NCBI RefSeq assembly: GCF_947172395.1
Contig: NC_069085.1
Coordinates: 1,210,112-1,274,111, forward strand
Length of the DNA: 64,000 bases
Direction: 5' to 3'
Source of the DNA: Bicyclus anynana
Taxonomy: Eukaryota > Arthropoda > Insecta > Lepidoptera > Nymphalidae
This document shows positions 22,361-36,200 of this stretch, piece after piece (position 1 is the first letter of the stretch; each line of letters opens with the position of its first letter). A program made the translations under genes and the position numbers. The notes under the pieces were generated by a model. That model saw nothing but the letters and a program-made list of their open reading frames with translations, searched no databases and was not told where the DNA came from.

Positions 22361-25300
22361 TTAATAAACTTTATCCATATCACATTCATAATATGTACAA
22401 ATCACGTTCCGTAATAAAATATATTCATTAAAATACAAGAAGCCCGACTTGCCTGGCGCCGAGTCAGTCATACTAGAGTTTGGCTACCGAAAGTAGATTG
22501 AAATTGCTGGCAAATTAAAAAAAAAATTACTTATGTTTAAAAAACGCATGTGTAAAAACTACCTACATATAAAAATCAAATTCCATGTATCAAACTGAGT
22601 TATTTCAATAATTTTTCGGGAGATTTCAGTTTACTTTCATTAGCCAAAACTATTATAAACTACACTTTAAAACTGGGTATTAAATATTTCTGTTAAATTT
22701 TGAAAAGGAGGTAAATTATGCCGGGTAATATAAATAATTGTAAGTGCAATGAAAAATCAATTTTATTGTACCATTTTTTCGCGAAAACGATTCACACCGA
22801 CCGGAGCTTTTAAGGTTCTTTACTTGAGTATAATGTAGAACTTTGGACTCCAATTTCTAATAATTTTTAATTATAAAAATAATAATATTTTCATTATAAA
22901 GTATAGTTTAGTTAGTTATATAACCGACTAGGCACCACAGTATACCCATCACATGTAAAATATCACTTAAATAAAGCTACCTTCCGATTGAAATCATTAT
23001 ACTTTGAGCAGTGTACTATGCTTTATTTGAAGATTTTGTTTTTGTTTCGAAATAGTAAATCATAAGTGCTATATCAGCTAGTCGACCTGACCTGAATTTA
23101 AATCTTTAAATAACGAAAATGCTAATATATCAAATACTAATGCTATGGTTAATTCTGTGCCCCAAAAACTAAGTTTGTCACAGTTCTCGACATAATAAGT
23201 AAAATACTTACTTATAAACTAAAACCCCATACTTTATATGAGCGCGAACATTTAATAAAGTATAGTACAATGGACAGAGTATATACGACTATTTAAAACA
23301 AAGTTATTTTATAAATTCCACTATAATCATTATTTCTAAATAATATCCACATTCATTAATTTAATAAATAATTCTCAAACATATTCAAAATGATATATTA
23401 TAATAATTAATAATAATATAATTTTTGGTCATTTTCAATAATACAAACATTCACTGCATTTTTTCATATCCATTTCACCATCCCACATAAAATAAATAAA
23501 TTTATATTCGTTTTTTTTTAATAATGAAGAAATCCTAATAAATGTCATTCATAATCGTTTATAATTTAAAAATTCTACTAATTTGCCACACCTACGAGTA
23601 ACATATTACATTGACCCTTATTTTAAATGGAATACGGTTCTAAATAGGCCATAATGATAACAGTCTATTGCACAGACTAATAGAAAAATAGACAAGAAAC
23701 TGTATAATAATGAAATAATACTACGAAGAAGCCGATTAATCAGGTATAATCGGTTTACTGTATAACACCCAAAGCGCAAATTTTATTCTGATAATTTACT
23801 TTTATTTTATTGATCACACAATGTATGTTTGTTGATTTGTGATTTGTAAATCAATTCAATTTGCATATTGCAATGATAATACTTCAATAGTTTTATCATG
23901 CGAATTAATAAAACTTTCATGATTTACAAATGTTTATGAACGACTGAATTGTGTTCAATAAAATATAAAAAAAAAACTTAGTGACATCGAATTAAAAAAT
24001 CGGCGATATACGGTTTAATCAATATCTCGAAATGTTACTGCCAAACATAATTATGACAATAACCATAATTGTTATAACGGCATTGGTTTGCTGAAACTAC
24101 TTTAAAAAGACGAGGTACAGATATTAACAATTCAAAAATCCAGATAAGTAATATAAATTTTAAATATCTCTAGATAGATATCTTTAAATATTGTATTTAC
24201 TTTAAAAAACTAGTTTTCTAAGAATTCCCGTCTATTTTTTCTTTAATCTGTGTTCTAATTCTATGAACAATATACTAACACCTACTATAATACCAGTCTA
24301 CAACGACGGCAACGCAACATAATAGCATGCGAAGTCATTGATATAATACTTTATACATTACTTTGTGACGCGAAACACGAAATCAAATATTAAAAAATAA
24401 TAATATCTCAATTAATACTACCGGGCACGTGGCATCTAGGCACATTCATACACCGTACTTGTATAGTCAACGAAGTTAAAGACGTGACGTCACACTGAAA
24501 TGTGACTGAAAATGACTACAAGTACAATGCTAAGTAAAAACAATTCAAATATATGGTGCCACATACTTTTCTGAACCTGTGGCCAAAACTCATCGCCATT
24601 TTGCAAAACATTATACTAAAACATATATTAAGGACGAAACTCACCGGGACAAATAAGTTTATGGTACTTTAAATGGCCTCCATTCTCCATCTAACAAAAC
24701 TAAAAATCACTTCATCTGTCAATACGCAATAATATGTTTAGATAAATCAGAGGCACTAAAAATGAAAAAAAATCGTGTGTGTCAGGCACATAAACATGTT
24801 TATAAAAGACACATTAAATAGGCTTCGCGCACACTGATGCATTTTTATTTTTGCTTTTTTTTCTATTAATAAACAAATATTGTTTATTACACTTGTACAA
24901 TATTGATATTATTACGGTACGCAAAAAGTTTTAAAAGAGAAATATTTCTTTTCCCTCTAGGGTTAGAAGCAATCATAACTGATCCCAAATATTCGACCAG
25001 TTGACTTGCTCACTTACGTTGGTCTATTAGCTAACAAATAAAATTAACATCTAATCAATAATAACAGCATTTTTCGTTATGCACATTGTTAACGAGATAT
25101 ATACACAATAGTTAGAAATTTTGATCAGTTAACAATAGTTTAAAAAAAAAAACTAAAAATAGCTAATTTTTCGTGTATATTCACTAAATTAAAAAGAAAT
25201 ATTGACAGACCCGACCTAAGTTCGGACTACCTTAGTATTTTAGTCCAGTACGAACGACTTTTGGGCAGTAAATGCAAAAATTTTTCGTACTCGACTAAAA

Positions 25301-25878
25301 TACTAAAGTAATCCGAACTAGGCATAATAGTTCACATTCTAGTTAAAAAGCAACGCATATATAGAAAGCAAGAGTCAGTGTGCACGAAGCTTTACTTTAC
25401 GCTAACATTAATCAATGGTTATTATACAACTATCATCCCATAGTTTATAATTATGGTTCTGATAATAATTAGAAAACTGAACTACATTTATGGTATATAC
25501 AATTTTAAGTTATTTTCCAGACTACTCTACCTAGACAATCTCACATAATATATTCACCATAAACATAAATAAAGTCCCACTGTATAATCCTGGACTTTAA
25601 TATAGGATCATAGGTCTGATGTAATAGACGTTCCTTAATATCGAAGTTGAAGTACAAGCAACTTGAGATCATAATATTGTGATGTTTATTCATAAAGTAA
25701 GGAACTTAAATATAAACTCATTTTTGTATTCTTGAGTTTAGTAAAGTCATTAATACTGACCATAGATCCACTATGTTTTAGCAGTATGCCTTCAGTGACA
25801 ATACTGACTGTAATGATAGTTTTATCAAGCATTAATGATTTAGACGGGTACTAAAGGCATAAATTTAACTCCAGACTA
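22361..25878. other. AT-rich region downstream of tweek
   Basis: About 3.5 kb with few recognisable repeats other than the inverted repeat at 25214-25322; no coding signal. It could be tweek 3' UTR on the minus strand, but no decisive polyadenylation site was found. Confidence 0.45.
25214..25322. repeat. Inverted-repeat element (palindromic MITE)
   Basis: The left arm CCTAAGTTCGGACTACCTTA (continuing to GTATTTTAGTC) pairs with a right arm starting at 25289 (GACTAAAATACTAAAGTAAT), imperfect, arms about 35-40 bp. Confidence 0.7.
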
Positions 25879-26345
25879 CAATAGGGTAGTTGACTCATAT
25901 CAAATTTAATATAAACAATATTAATTTCGTGTAATACATGGAATAAGGGTCCGAAATATATCGATATCAATTAATAAAAGTTAAAGATTTCTTTTAAAAC
26001 GTAATTTAAATATAATATATTTTTTAAAATTTTCCAAACGTCAAAAACGCTGTCGTCCATTTTGTGACGTCACTAACACCCTTGATGTACTAAATGTCGA
26101 ACTAATTTTTAACTAAGTAATATTTTTGTCAAACGTTCCATTTCTATAGGATTTATTGTAGTGACGTCATGAAACAGTTGAAATATAGACTGTCATGACC
26201 GACAGGCGTTTTGGCTCGTATTGTTAAAAACATATTTTCATAATTTATAATCACGTCTCAAAAAAGTATGAAAATTTTTTTTTAGTCTAGTAGAACGATA
26301 ATAAACTATTTAGGACATTTTAAAAAAGTGTCAACTAGCCTATTG
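25879..26345. mobile_element. TIR element, CAATAGGSTAGTTGA family, full length
   Basis: Ends are CAATAGGGTAGTTGA and, inverted, CAATAGGCTAGTTGA. Interior blocks (AAAAACGCTGTCGTCCATTT, TGACGTCATGAAACAGTTGA) recur in inverse orientation at 54612-54987 and 43722-44036. No ORF. Confidence 0.8.
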
Positions 26346-26500
26346 AGAGTTTAGAACCAGAAATCCATAAAATTTCCAAAACCTCTACAGCTGGAAAGGC
26401 TGGAAAGGCTTTAAGACATTTTAAAAAAGTGTCAACTAGCCTATTGAGAATTTAGAACCAGAAATCCATAAAATTTCCAAAACTTCTACAGCTGGAAAGG
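26314..26500. repeat. 101-bp tandem duplication
   Basis: GACATTTTAAAAAAGTGTCA starts at 26314 and again at 26415. About 86 bp of each copy match with two or three substitutions. The first copy contains the right end of the preceding TIR element. Confidence 0.9.
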
Positions 26501-27108
26501 TTAACCTAGATAAACAAAACTCTGCTAACAAGGCATTAACAGCTAATGTTCTATGGAAGGTATAACTGTTCAAAACATGCCTCAAGCAAATCTCTCATTT
26601 GGTGAACAATGAAATATTTATTCAATACAATTAATACAAAAATAGTAAATATTATAAAGTATAAACAAATTTTAGCTTATACAATAGAATTAAAAACCAT
26701 TTTTTACATTTAATTTAGACTACTGAAAAAGACGTAAATTTTTCGTTTCGGTTAGTGTATTTAAATTTACTTGGCATATTTACTTAAGCAATCATTCATT
26801 ATTGCCATCGTTTTTCCACGAACATTTATTATGAAATATACATTTATTACCTTTTTCTCTAGGTATAAATCAAATAGTAAACAAACATTTTGTACAAAAC
26901 TCACTTATTTGACACAAAACTCACGTTTCAACTTAGGAATAAATTTTTGATCTTTTAGTGGATTTCGGTACGAATAGCTTCGAACATGCAATTTATTAAA
27001 TGTATCTATTTCTGTACTCTTTATCCCTTCTATTTCATACCATTTCTCTCTACAAAAAGTAGTCTTCGATCAAAACTGAACGTTAATACTTCACCGTAAG
27101 GTCGACAT

Positions 27109-27292
27109 TCACTTGTCGGGCACAAGGCCCACTAGGCGCAGCAGCACGAGCGCCAGCAACTTGTCGACGGGGTCCAGGGTCCCGCGCTGCAGCCACTTGG
27201 GTATGGTGGTCCGCGCGTGGCTGAAGCCCAGCTTCTGCAGGATGTAGTCCACGCCGTACGGCTCGATCGACTTGCCCGCCCATGAAAGTAAT
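27109..27292 (-). CDS. tweek: tweek last coding exon with stop
   Basis: 184 nt encoding LLSWAGKSIEPYGVDYILQK, LGFSHARTTIPKWLQRGTLD and a short hydrophobic tail ending LVGLVPDK, then TGA. This C-terminal block is the clearest identifier of the BLTP1/KIAA1109 family. The coding frame is not the one with the longest uninterrupted ORF at this place. Confidence 0.95.
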
Positions 27293-30200
27293 CTGTCATG
27301 ATCAAATCAAAATTCGTTTATTTCAATTAGGCTTAGATTACAAGCACTTTCCAAATGTCAGGTAATAGTATTATTAGATACTAGCAGACGCCAGTGACGT
27401 CGTCCGCGTGGAATTTAGTTTTTTACAAATCACTCGGGAACCATTGATTTTTCCGGGATAAAAAGTAGCCATGTGTTAATCCATGCTATAATATATCTCA
27501 ATACCAAATTTTAGCTAATTCGGTTTAAAAATCGAGGCGTGAAAGAGTAACAAACATTCATATCATCAAAATCTTCAGTTTTCGCAAATCTCGGGAAACC
27601 ATGGATTTTTTCGGGATAAAAAGTAGCCTATGTGTTAATACAGAGTAAAATCTATTTTCATTTAAAATTTCAGCTAAGTCGCTTCAGTAGTAGCGGCGTT
27701 ATAGAGTAACAAACATCCATACAAACTGTCGCGTTTATAATATTAGTAGGACTAGCGGACGCCCGCGACTTCGTCCGCGTGTAACTCGATGTGAACTTTC
27801 AACTACCCTTACCCTACCCCTACCCTAGACATTTATTGATAACAGTCGACGCACCGCTATGTTATGCTTCGACCTTCGATTCAAAAGTGTCGGAGCCGAA
27901 GTACCGATTCAACGGAGCCAGAGTCGAAGCTCCGTAACATCCCCAATCCTTAGCTCCTGTTTCCCTCAAACAAATCAATGAAGAACTGTTCGTACCGCAC
28001 GGTGGGCTCGAGATGCCACGTGAGGCAGCGGTAGTCGCGGTAGTCCTGCGGCGGAGCGGCCGGCGCCTCGCCGCTGCGCCCCGGCATCTGCAACGTCATC
28101 GACATTAGACTAATTACATAAGGACTAGTATCGCACCCAAATTCACGAACGAAATAGGGATGATGACAGTTTTTTAAATTGTATATAAATTAGGAGTATG
28201 CTAATAGTAAAGCAATTTTGTAAAAGTAACGGTATCTGCGATCATTACTTTCGGAGCTACAGAGATTTAAAGGGTTTTCGGATCCTTGAAAAACGCCCCA
28301 TACAAAATGGTACGAACTAATAATAATATAATAATAATAATTTATTTATTTCAGAATTACAAATCCATATATTGTTAGTATATTAGTAGGTTACATTTCC
28401 ATCTTACTTATTAAATTAAATTAGTACAGTTAGTAAACATTGGAATTTTTTTTTTTTTTTGATAACATTTAAAAACAACAATCAAGTACGCCCTATAGCT
28501 ACTTCCACACAATGGCCTAGAATTGGGCAGTCGGGCCTAGCAGACAATACCCTTAGGATGCCATTGGTGCTAGCACGTAATCTCTGTAGGAGAGACACCG
28601 CTTTTTTACGCCTTATTGCAAAAAAGTCATTTGTATGCGCGTCTGCGAACATTTTTGATGCGCTACAGCACCATGGCAGCCTCAACAGCATCCTAAAGGC
28701 ATTGTTATACTGAACACGCAAGGCGTTATAGGCCCGGCGCGTATATGTCACCCACAGGCCACCGGTATAAAAAGACTGACAGAACGCTTTAAATAACGTA
28801 ATTTTTACGTCTGCAGTGCTCCGGGAGAACCTGCGGGCAAGCATATTTCCCCTCACCGCTAACGACCTGCGTTCACGCTCAATGTCATCATCATCTCTAA
28901 GATCGCTCGTGACAATATGACCAAGATATTTAAATTTATCTACGACCTTCAGAGGTACACCTCCAAGACATACTGGTGGCACATGACGTATCCGTTGTTT
29001 CGGTGCCTTAAATACTAACACTTCACTCTTTTTTGAGTTATATTTTAGGCCATGCTCCTCCACGTATGTCTCGCAGATTGAAATCATCCTTCTGAGTCCA
29101 GTAATCGAAGGACTGAGCAGCACCATGTCGTCAGCATAGCTAATGTTGTTGACACATATGTCATCAATATGGCAGCCGACACGAGCGCTGCCCAATCTCT
29201 CAATTAATTCATTAACATAAAGGTTAAATAAAAGCGGAGAACTTAAACCGCCCTGCCTTACACCGCAATCCAGCCCGTATTCATCCGACAGAGCACCGAC
29301 CCACCTCACCTGGTTTCTCTGGTTAGCATACCAGTAACTTAATAGAGCCGTGTATACCGCCGGCACACCCGCATCTCTTAACTTACCCCACAGTACTTCA
29401 TACGAGACCAGGTCAAAAGCTTTTGATAAGTCAAGGAAACACGCGTACACCGACGTCCGTCTTGCGGTGTAATACCTGACAGTGTGTTTCAGACAGTAAA
29501 TGGCACTCTCCGTCGATAACCTCTCTTGAAAACCAAATTGGGCATCATTTATTGATATATATTTTTTAAGACATCCATTTAACACACTGTCAAATACCTT
29601 GGCTGCAATGGTAGCAAGCGAAATGGGTCGGTAATTACTTATGTCAGACGTGTCTCCCGTTTTATTTTTGACAACAGGTACTACAATAGTCCTCATTAAC
29701 GGTTCCGGTAAGTAAGAGTGACCCAAACACAAGCTGTAAAACAGTGAAAGAACTCGCGGAAGATGTACACCAGCATATTTGAAGTGTTCAACGCTGAGAC
29801 CATCGTAACCGGGCGATTTACCTCTTACCATACCATTAATTATTTTTTCTATGCTCTTTGCTGGGATCTTGTAATTTCGTTCAGTCAGGATAGTCTCTAC
29901 TCCGCTCCCATTCAACCCTGAAGTAATATTCAAGGGTGACTTTACAGAAAAATGGCACCTGAATGCATCTGCAATGTCTTTGTGACCATAAACACCTCCC
30001 ACGCTCACCGGAAGGCTAGGCTTAATATTCGTTTTATTAGTGTTCTTCCAAAAGCTCTTAAAATCTTTAGAAGAGTGATTCATCGCAATGATGTCCATTT
30101 TAAGTTGGTCCTGTCTGTTTTGACACCATTTTAATTTAGCTTTAAAAAACTTCCTAGACTCGGACATTTCTTCAAAAACGCGGCCATTAGATGGCTTCCC

Positions 30201-33200
30201 CGCAATCAACCACTCTTGAAATTTAAGCCGCGCCTCCCGATGCGGTCCTGCGACGTGCTTATTCCAACCCGTCACATAGCCTCCCCTTTTTTTGCATATA
30301 TCCCTATATGTACTACTTGCCGCTCGAGATAAAATATTTATAATATTACAGTACATCTTAGCAAGAATTACATGATGTTCTTTGTTATTACAGAAATGAT
30401 CACAACAATTTCTAAGTTCTTCTGGGAGGTCTACCATCCTCAATTCAGCGTGACAAATATCATGATACCGATTAATCTGTTGGGCTGACCTGTCACCCCA
30501 TGTTACACGATTTACAGCTCTGACTACAGGCTCTACAACCTTAGGCTTAAGTTTATTTAAGTTACATTCAACTACAAGTGGGTAATGGTCAGACCAGAAC
30601 ACGTCATAATTTACAGATACACTTACCACAGTTTCCTGTGCCGAATGAGTGACTATACAGTGGTCCAACCACCTTTTACAACCATGAGCCTCACTATGAA
30701 AGGTAAAGGTATTTATATCACACATAATAGTGTCTATACAAAACCAGCTCTCTTCACTACAAAAATCAAGTAATTCATTATAAAAAATTTCGTTGGGATG
30801 AGCATTAAAATCCCCTAGTATGTAAAAAGCTTCAATTCCCTTGTTTTCCTCTATTTCTATAATTGATCGGATCGAGCCAAGACACGCACAAAACTCCGAT
30901 AAGTTGTCGTAGGAATTTGTAGGCATATATACACTAAATATAACTACCGATTTATTACTTACAGTTACTTTGATGGCACAAATCCGTACGTTATCACACT
31001 CAATCACAGAAACTGACTCAAACACATTTTTACGCCACAATATTGCGACTCCGCCATAAGGCCTCCCTCTCACTAGGCCTACCTCCGTGTCAACGGCAGA
31101 GATACCTGTAGACCCAAATTCATCACTTATCATACTCAAAAATGAGAGATCATGGGGAAGTAACCATGTTTCTTGAAGACATAACACATCAGCAGACAAG
31201 CACAACTCCTTGACACCATCCAGCGACCTCTTGATTGATTTACAGTTGAAACTAATTATTTTACTTAGTTTATCCATGTCAAATGTAGAATTTAAGTATA
31301 ATTATATTATTATTATGTCTATTTTTCTCTTTTTATATATTATCTGTATTAATTATTTAGTCAATAAAGTAATGTCAATTTATATCAAATGTCAAATTTT
31401 TTCCTTAGAGATAGGTATATTACTAATTCTTCTTCTGTCATAAAAATTCACAAAACGCCGGAACGTTATGTCAGATGGCCACAACTTATCATCAAGAAAT
31501 AATTGAACTTTGTGTTTAGGTACCAAGACCTTATATGCGTCATAACCTTTAGGCCGTTTCATATTAATTTTCATTAACGTCACCTGAATATTAGTTTTGT
31601 TGTAAACATAATCAATAATATCCTGTCCCGACGTCATTTTAGAAACATTAGATATAAAAAGGGGCACCTTTATATCAGCCGCCTTGAATTTTTCAGTAGC
31701 CGATTCGGACCCCATTGCACAACCTCTTTGACTAGTAAAATTTCTTAGCCTCCTTTTTTGGTACACAATCCACTCGCCATCTTTTTCGGGCTCTTTCCAC
31801 TCGCCACTTCGTACAACATCCGAAAAAGACGCAATATTAACATTATCTTTAAGCAACCCCGAACTGCAGTGTCGCTCAGCTGATTCACTCGTAAACATTG
31901 CATTTTGACTTTGTTGACCTACATTCATATCAGAGCTCGCACGAGCCACCCGATCGACAGCTATCTCTTTCACACTTTCACAAGCTTGCGTAAGCGCCGA
32001 TTGCAATCTCTCGCTTGCACTTGTTACACTAATTGGCGATCGGTTGTTTGCGTTAGAAGATATGTTAATCTCCGTGCGAGAGTGAGACGCACAATCATCA
32101 AAATTCGGAGACAAAGCCATAGGGCCACTATCACAATATTTAGCACCACCGCCTCTCTTTGTATTCACATTAGTTAAACTCACTGGTATATCTACAACCA
32201 ATTCATTGTTACTACGCTCAGCCAGCTGCACATTTAGTTCCTTTTTGGTCACATAGTCACTCTGAATACGCTGTACCGCACCTTCCAACACTAGAATTTT
32301 TTTCAGTAATGGCGTAACATCTACATGATTAAATGTAACAGGCGGCAATTTTTCCAACTGCCTTGCCACAAATATTGGGACCTGTTCAGGTTCTACTTCC
32401 TTGAGGAGGCAAATTATGTCTTCAATGTTCCGAAGACATTTACCTTTACGTTTTCTAACAGTCGGCCGCTTGCTTACAGATTTAAACAATAACGACTTTG
32501 CAGATTCAATCTCCTTCTCCTCAAAGGCACTTTCACAAATTTGAACCAGGCTCTCTTCATCCATTACGTCCATTTTATTCTGGACGAATGCTAACACTTC
32601 ACAAATCACGATATTGCAATTAGCACACTTTAAAATTTTTGATTCATTTGCATTCTCCATTTTCGAGACAGAGGCCAGTGACCCCGCGCGCACTCGCTGT
32701 CACGGTCAGCGCCGAACTGACTAATGACGTTGTAGGTACATAATGATTTGTATGGACGTTCAAAAAAAATTACTAAAATCTTTGTTATTTGTGCATTTAT
32801 GTTTATAGTTCATTTATTGAATGTCACATTTACAGTAAGGAAGCTAAAACTGTATGAATTTTCATCTAATTACGATAAAAGATTTATTATAGATTTTGAA
32901 ACTTTATAATCTTATTTATTTTGCAAATATCCAGACAATCTTCGCATTTTATGTATAAATTAGTTAACATTGACCTTATTTATCCTAATGTGTTATAAAA
33001 ATCAATATAATCAAACTTAGTCATCATCCCCATTGTCTGTCATTTTGTGAGGAAAACGAGCTTAGATTAGGTATATAATATATTTACACAAAAAGGTATT
33101 TATTTTTATGGAGCTTTTTAACTGGCGAACACGATTACAATTATGAAACGTCGAATCTATACATACATTTTTTTATAATCGTATTAGATCGTTGATCATA

Positions 33201-36200
33201 TACTTTGACAGAAAAGTAACGTCCAGCGAGGCAGGTCCTTATGTTATTAGTCTCACACTCACAAATCGCTCTTTCTCCTTGATGTAGGAGGAGATGAGGT
33301 CGTGCAGGAACAGGAACGCCTCCGCGTCCACCGACACGAAGATGTGGTCCTCGAACTCCGTGATGAAGCTGCACTCCACCACCGGCTTCGGATCTGCGCA
33401 ATGTGGAAATTGCATTACTTTACAATTTGGCACTCAAAACAACTCAATACATTGTTTTTTTTTTGTTTTACAAGAGTGTCATTAGATTCGTCGTTTATCA
33501 GGTTCCTTACACAACAAAGCAAAAAATCAAATCAAAAATCAAAAATCAAAAAAAGCAAAAAATCTAAAATAATAAAATACTTAGTCGGTTTAAAACTTAG
33601 TAAATACTGGGTAAATAACAAAAATTCAAATGTAGTACGGTGCGTGGTGTGGTGCAGACCTACGTGGGTAACAGATGCCTCAAGATTGTAGTCCCTGGAG
33701 CTAAACAACACCAACAAAAGCAAGAAGTCGGATCCAAGTGCTCAAGATCGGACAAAGTGGATCGAAAAAGAAGAGCACAATCTATTTGTACAGAGACAAT
33801 TTCCTTACCGTGCTCANNNNNNNNNNNNNNNNNNNNNNNNNNNNNNNNNNNNNNNNNNNNNNNNNNNNNNNNNNNNNNNNNNNNNNNNNNNNNNNNNNNN
33901 NNNNNNNNNNNNNNNNNNNNNNNNNNNNNNNNNNNNNNNNNNNNNNNNNNNNNNNNNNNNNNNNNNNNNNNNNNNNNNNNNNNNNNNNNNNNNNNNNNNN
34001 NNNNNNNNNNNNNNNNTTTTGAAACACATCGCGGATTTAGCTGTAGTATTACGAAAATGTCCTTTCTGAAGCGTTGTCTTTATCCTTGCTATTTCTAATG
34101 AATCTTTACGTAATTACTTGTAAAACTAAAACTAAATTTAGTCTGCATGTACATACTCGCAAATGTTGCTAAGCCACTTACGAACACTAAAAAATAAGTG
34201 AGTAGAAGTAGTGTTGTAACTAGAACTACAAAGCAAAACACTCACAAATCGCTCTTTCTCCTTGATGTAGGAGGAGATGAGGTCGTGCAGGAACAGGAAC
34301 GCCTCCGCGTCCACCGACACGAAGATGTGGTCCTCGAACTCCGTGATGAAGCTGCACTCCACCACCGGCTTCGGATCTGTGCATTGATATGGGAAACCTT
34401 GCATTACTCTAAAACTTGACACTCGATACATTGTTTTATGATTTACAAGAAAGTGTTATTAGATTCCTTACACAACATTGCGACAAATCAAAAATTTACT
34501 TAGTCGGTTCTGTAATTTGGGTAAATAACCCGAATCCAAATATAGTACGTGGTGCGGTATATTGTACGTGGTGCGGTATATAGTACGTGGTGCGGTATAT
34601 AGTACGTGGTGCGGTATATAGTACGTCGCACGACGTCCGCAGAACTACGAAGGTAACAGATGTAACGACACTGTAGTCCCTGTAGCTAAACCCAAGCCGC
34701 ATCAAAATTTTTAAGGCCGACATGAGAACCAACAAAAATCAAGAAGTCGGATGCCCAAGATCGGGCCAAGTCTTTGATTATTTAGACTATGGACCTGTTT
34801 CGCACCCAAATTCACCAACAAAAAGTCACACATCGAAAATGTTTAACACCATTAAATATATTATGTGTCCATACACTACACACAACCATAAATTTGACTC
34901 GCAATACACACACGCGTAATTTTTACACAGACTAAAAACACATCGCTTAGATTTTACACAGAATATATACATAGAATATTCGATTACTTGATCGATTTTA
35001 AGTTGTTCCGTCAAAAAAATCGATTGTTTTTAGAAATTTTTATTACAAATTTAATAAAATTAAGGAGGAAATACTTACAAATGAAACGTTACTCAATTTT
35101 TTACTAAACTACAAGTTTTTGGCCGTTTTTTATGCCATTCAACTACACAAACCGGCATTTGTTACAACAATGAAACATAAATTTTATACCAACTGTTTTT
35201 ATAAACGCGTTAGATCATTGATTCTTGATCTTTGCCAGAGGGGTAACGGTTAGCGAGGCAGGTCCCGTTATTAATGGTCGAAGGGCCAAGTGGGTGGAGA
35301 TTGTGCCGGAAAGACAATAGCGGGGCTGCACTAAGAAAAAGAAGAGTACAATCTATGTGTACAGAGACAATTTCCTCACCGTGCTCAGTGGGCGGCTGCG
35401 CCTTCTGCAAGTGGCTGGTCCTGAGGTGCATCTGCAGCGCCGGCAGGGCGAAGATCACCTCGCGCACGTGCCGCTCGCTGGCCTTGCCGCCCGGCGCGCC
35501 GCCGCTGCCCGTGCTGCCCGTCGTGCCGGTGTTCTCGCGCTCCAACGACGGGAACTGGTCGATTGCTGCGGACAGAAATATCTTTTAGGGACATACTTTT
35601 TATATATCATAAACATTGGCAGTGTTTTTTTATTCAATGACAAGTTTTTTTTTTTTAATAAATATACTTAAACAATACACATCACTATCTAGCCCCAAAG
35701 TAAGCATACAGAGTAGCTTGTGTTATGGGTGCTAAGATAGTTGATATTATAATATTAATATACAATTATATACTACATATAAATATTTATATAATGTATA
35801 AATACACACAGACACTGGAAAACACCCATGCTCATCACACAAATATTTTCCAGTTGTGGGAATCGAACCCACCCAAAGCAGGGTCACTACCCACTGCGCC
35901 ACGTGGCTGTCATCAAGTTAGCCCTTGAATGCAATCTCTAAGATGTGTGATGACAATGTCTAAGATGAAAGCGGGCTTACTTAGAAGAAGTACAAGTCCA
36001 TTTCACGTGTATCTCTGGACGGATTCTACGCGACATCGGACCGGATTGCTAAATCGCTTGTCGGCACGTCTTTGCTGGTAGGCAGAGTAACTAGTCACGG
36101 CCAATGCCACCAGACCTCATTCAGTTAATAATGAAAAATAAAGCGCCATCTATGAGCCCCACACATAACTGCATCGCAACAAATGGATTGTATCAAAGTT

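Larger units (their letters stand above)
28319..32712 (-). mobile_element. Full-length non-LTR retrotransposon with two intact ORFs
   Basis: About 4.4 kb. The 3' end (low coordinates) carries a TAA/TTA-type microsatellite tail at 28319-28352. ORF1 (32693-31392) and ORF2 (31277-28482) are uninterrupted. Insertion is within a GGGATGATGAC MITE; CGAACT at both junctions is a possible 6-bp target-site duplication. Architecture (ORF1, then APE endonuclease plus reverse transcriptase, no RNase H seen) suggests a CR1- or Jockey-related clade, not settled. Confidence 0.9.
28157..33031. mobile_element. GGGATGATGAC TIR element, interrupted by a LINE
   Basis: The left half, 28157 to about 28318, and the right half, about 32715-33031, together match the intact 501-bp copy at 51292-51792 (blocks AGTAAAGCAATTTTGTAAAA, AAAACGCCCCATACAAAATG, TTAGTTAACATTGACC). 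The LINE lies between the halves. Confidence 0.85.
28107..33253. mobile_element. TIR element R (copy 1), carrying a nested MITE and LINE
   Basis: The left end AGACTAATTACATAAGGACT and the inverted right end AGACTAATAACATAAGGACC define the element. Its own sequence occupies 28107-28156 and about 33032-33253. Other copies are at 34775-35282 and 47352-47666. It fills all but about 28 bp of the intron between exons 41 and 40 (copy 1). Confidence 0.75.

Noticed and set aside
33782..34029. Open frames spanning the second N run
   Set aside because: Same reason: they are created by N translation.
33263..34376. Mutually exclusive alternative exons
   Set aside because: The two copies encode the same residues, and the duplicated region also includes the beginning of the next exon beside an assembly gap, so haplotype duplication is more likely.
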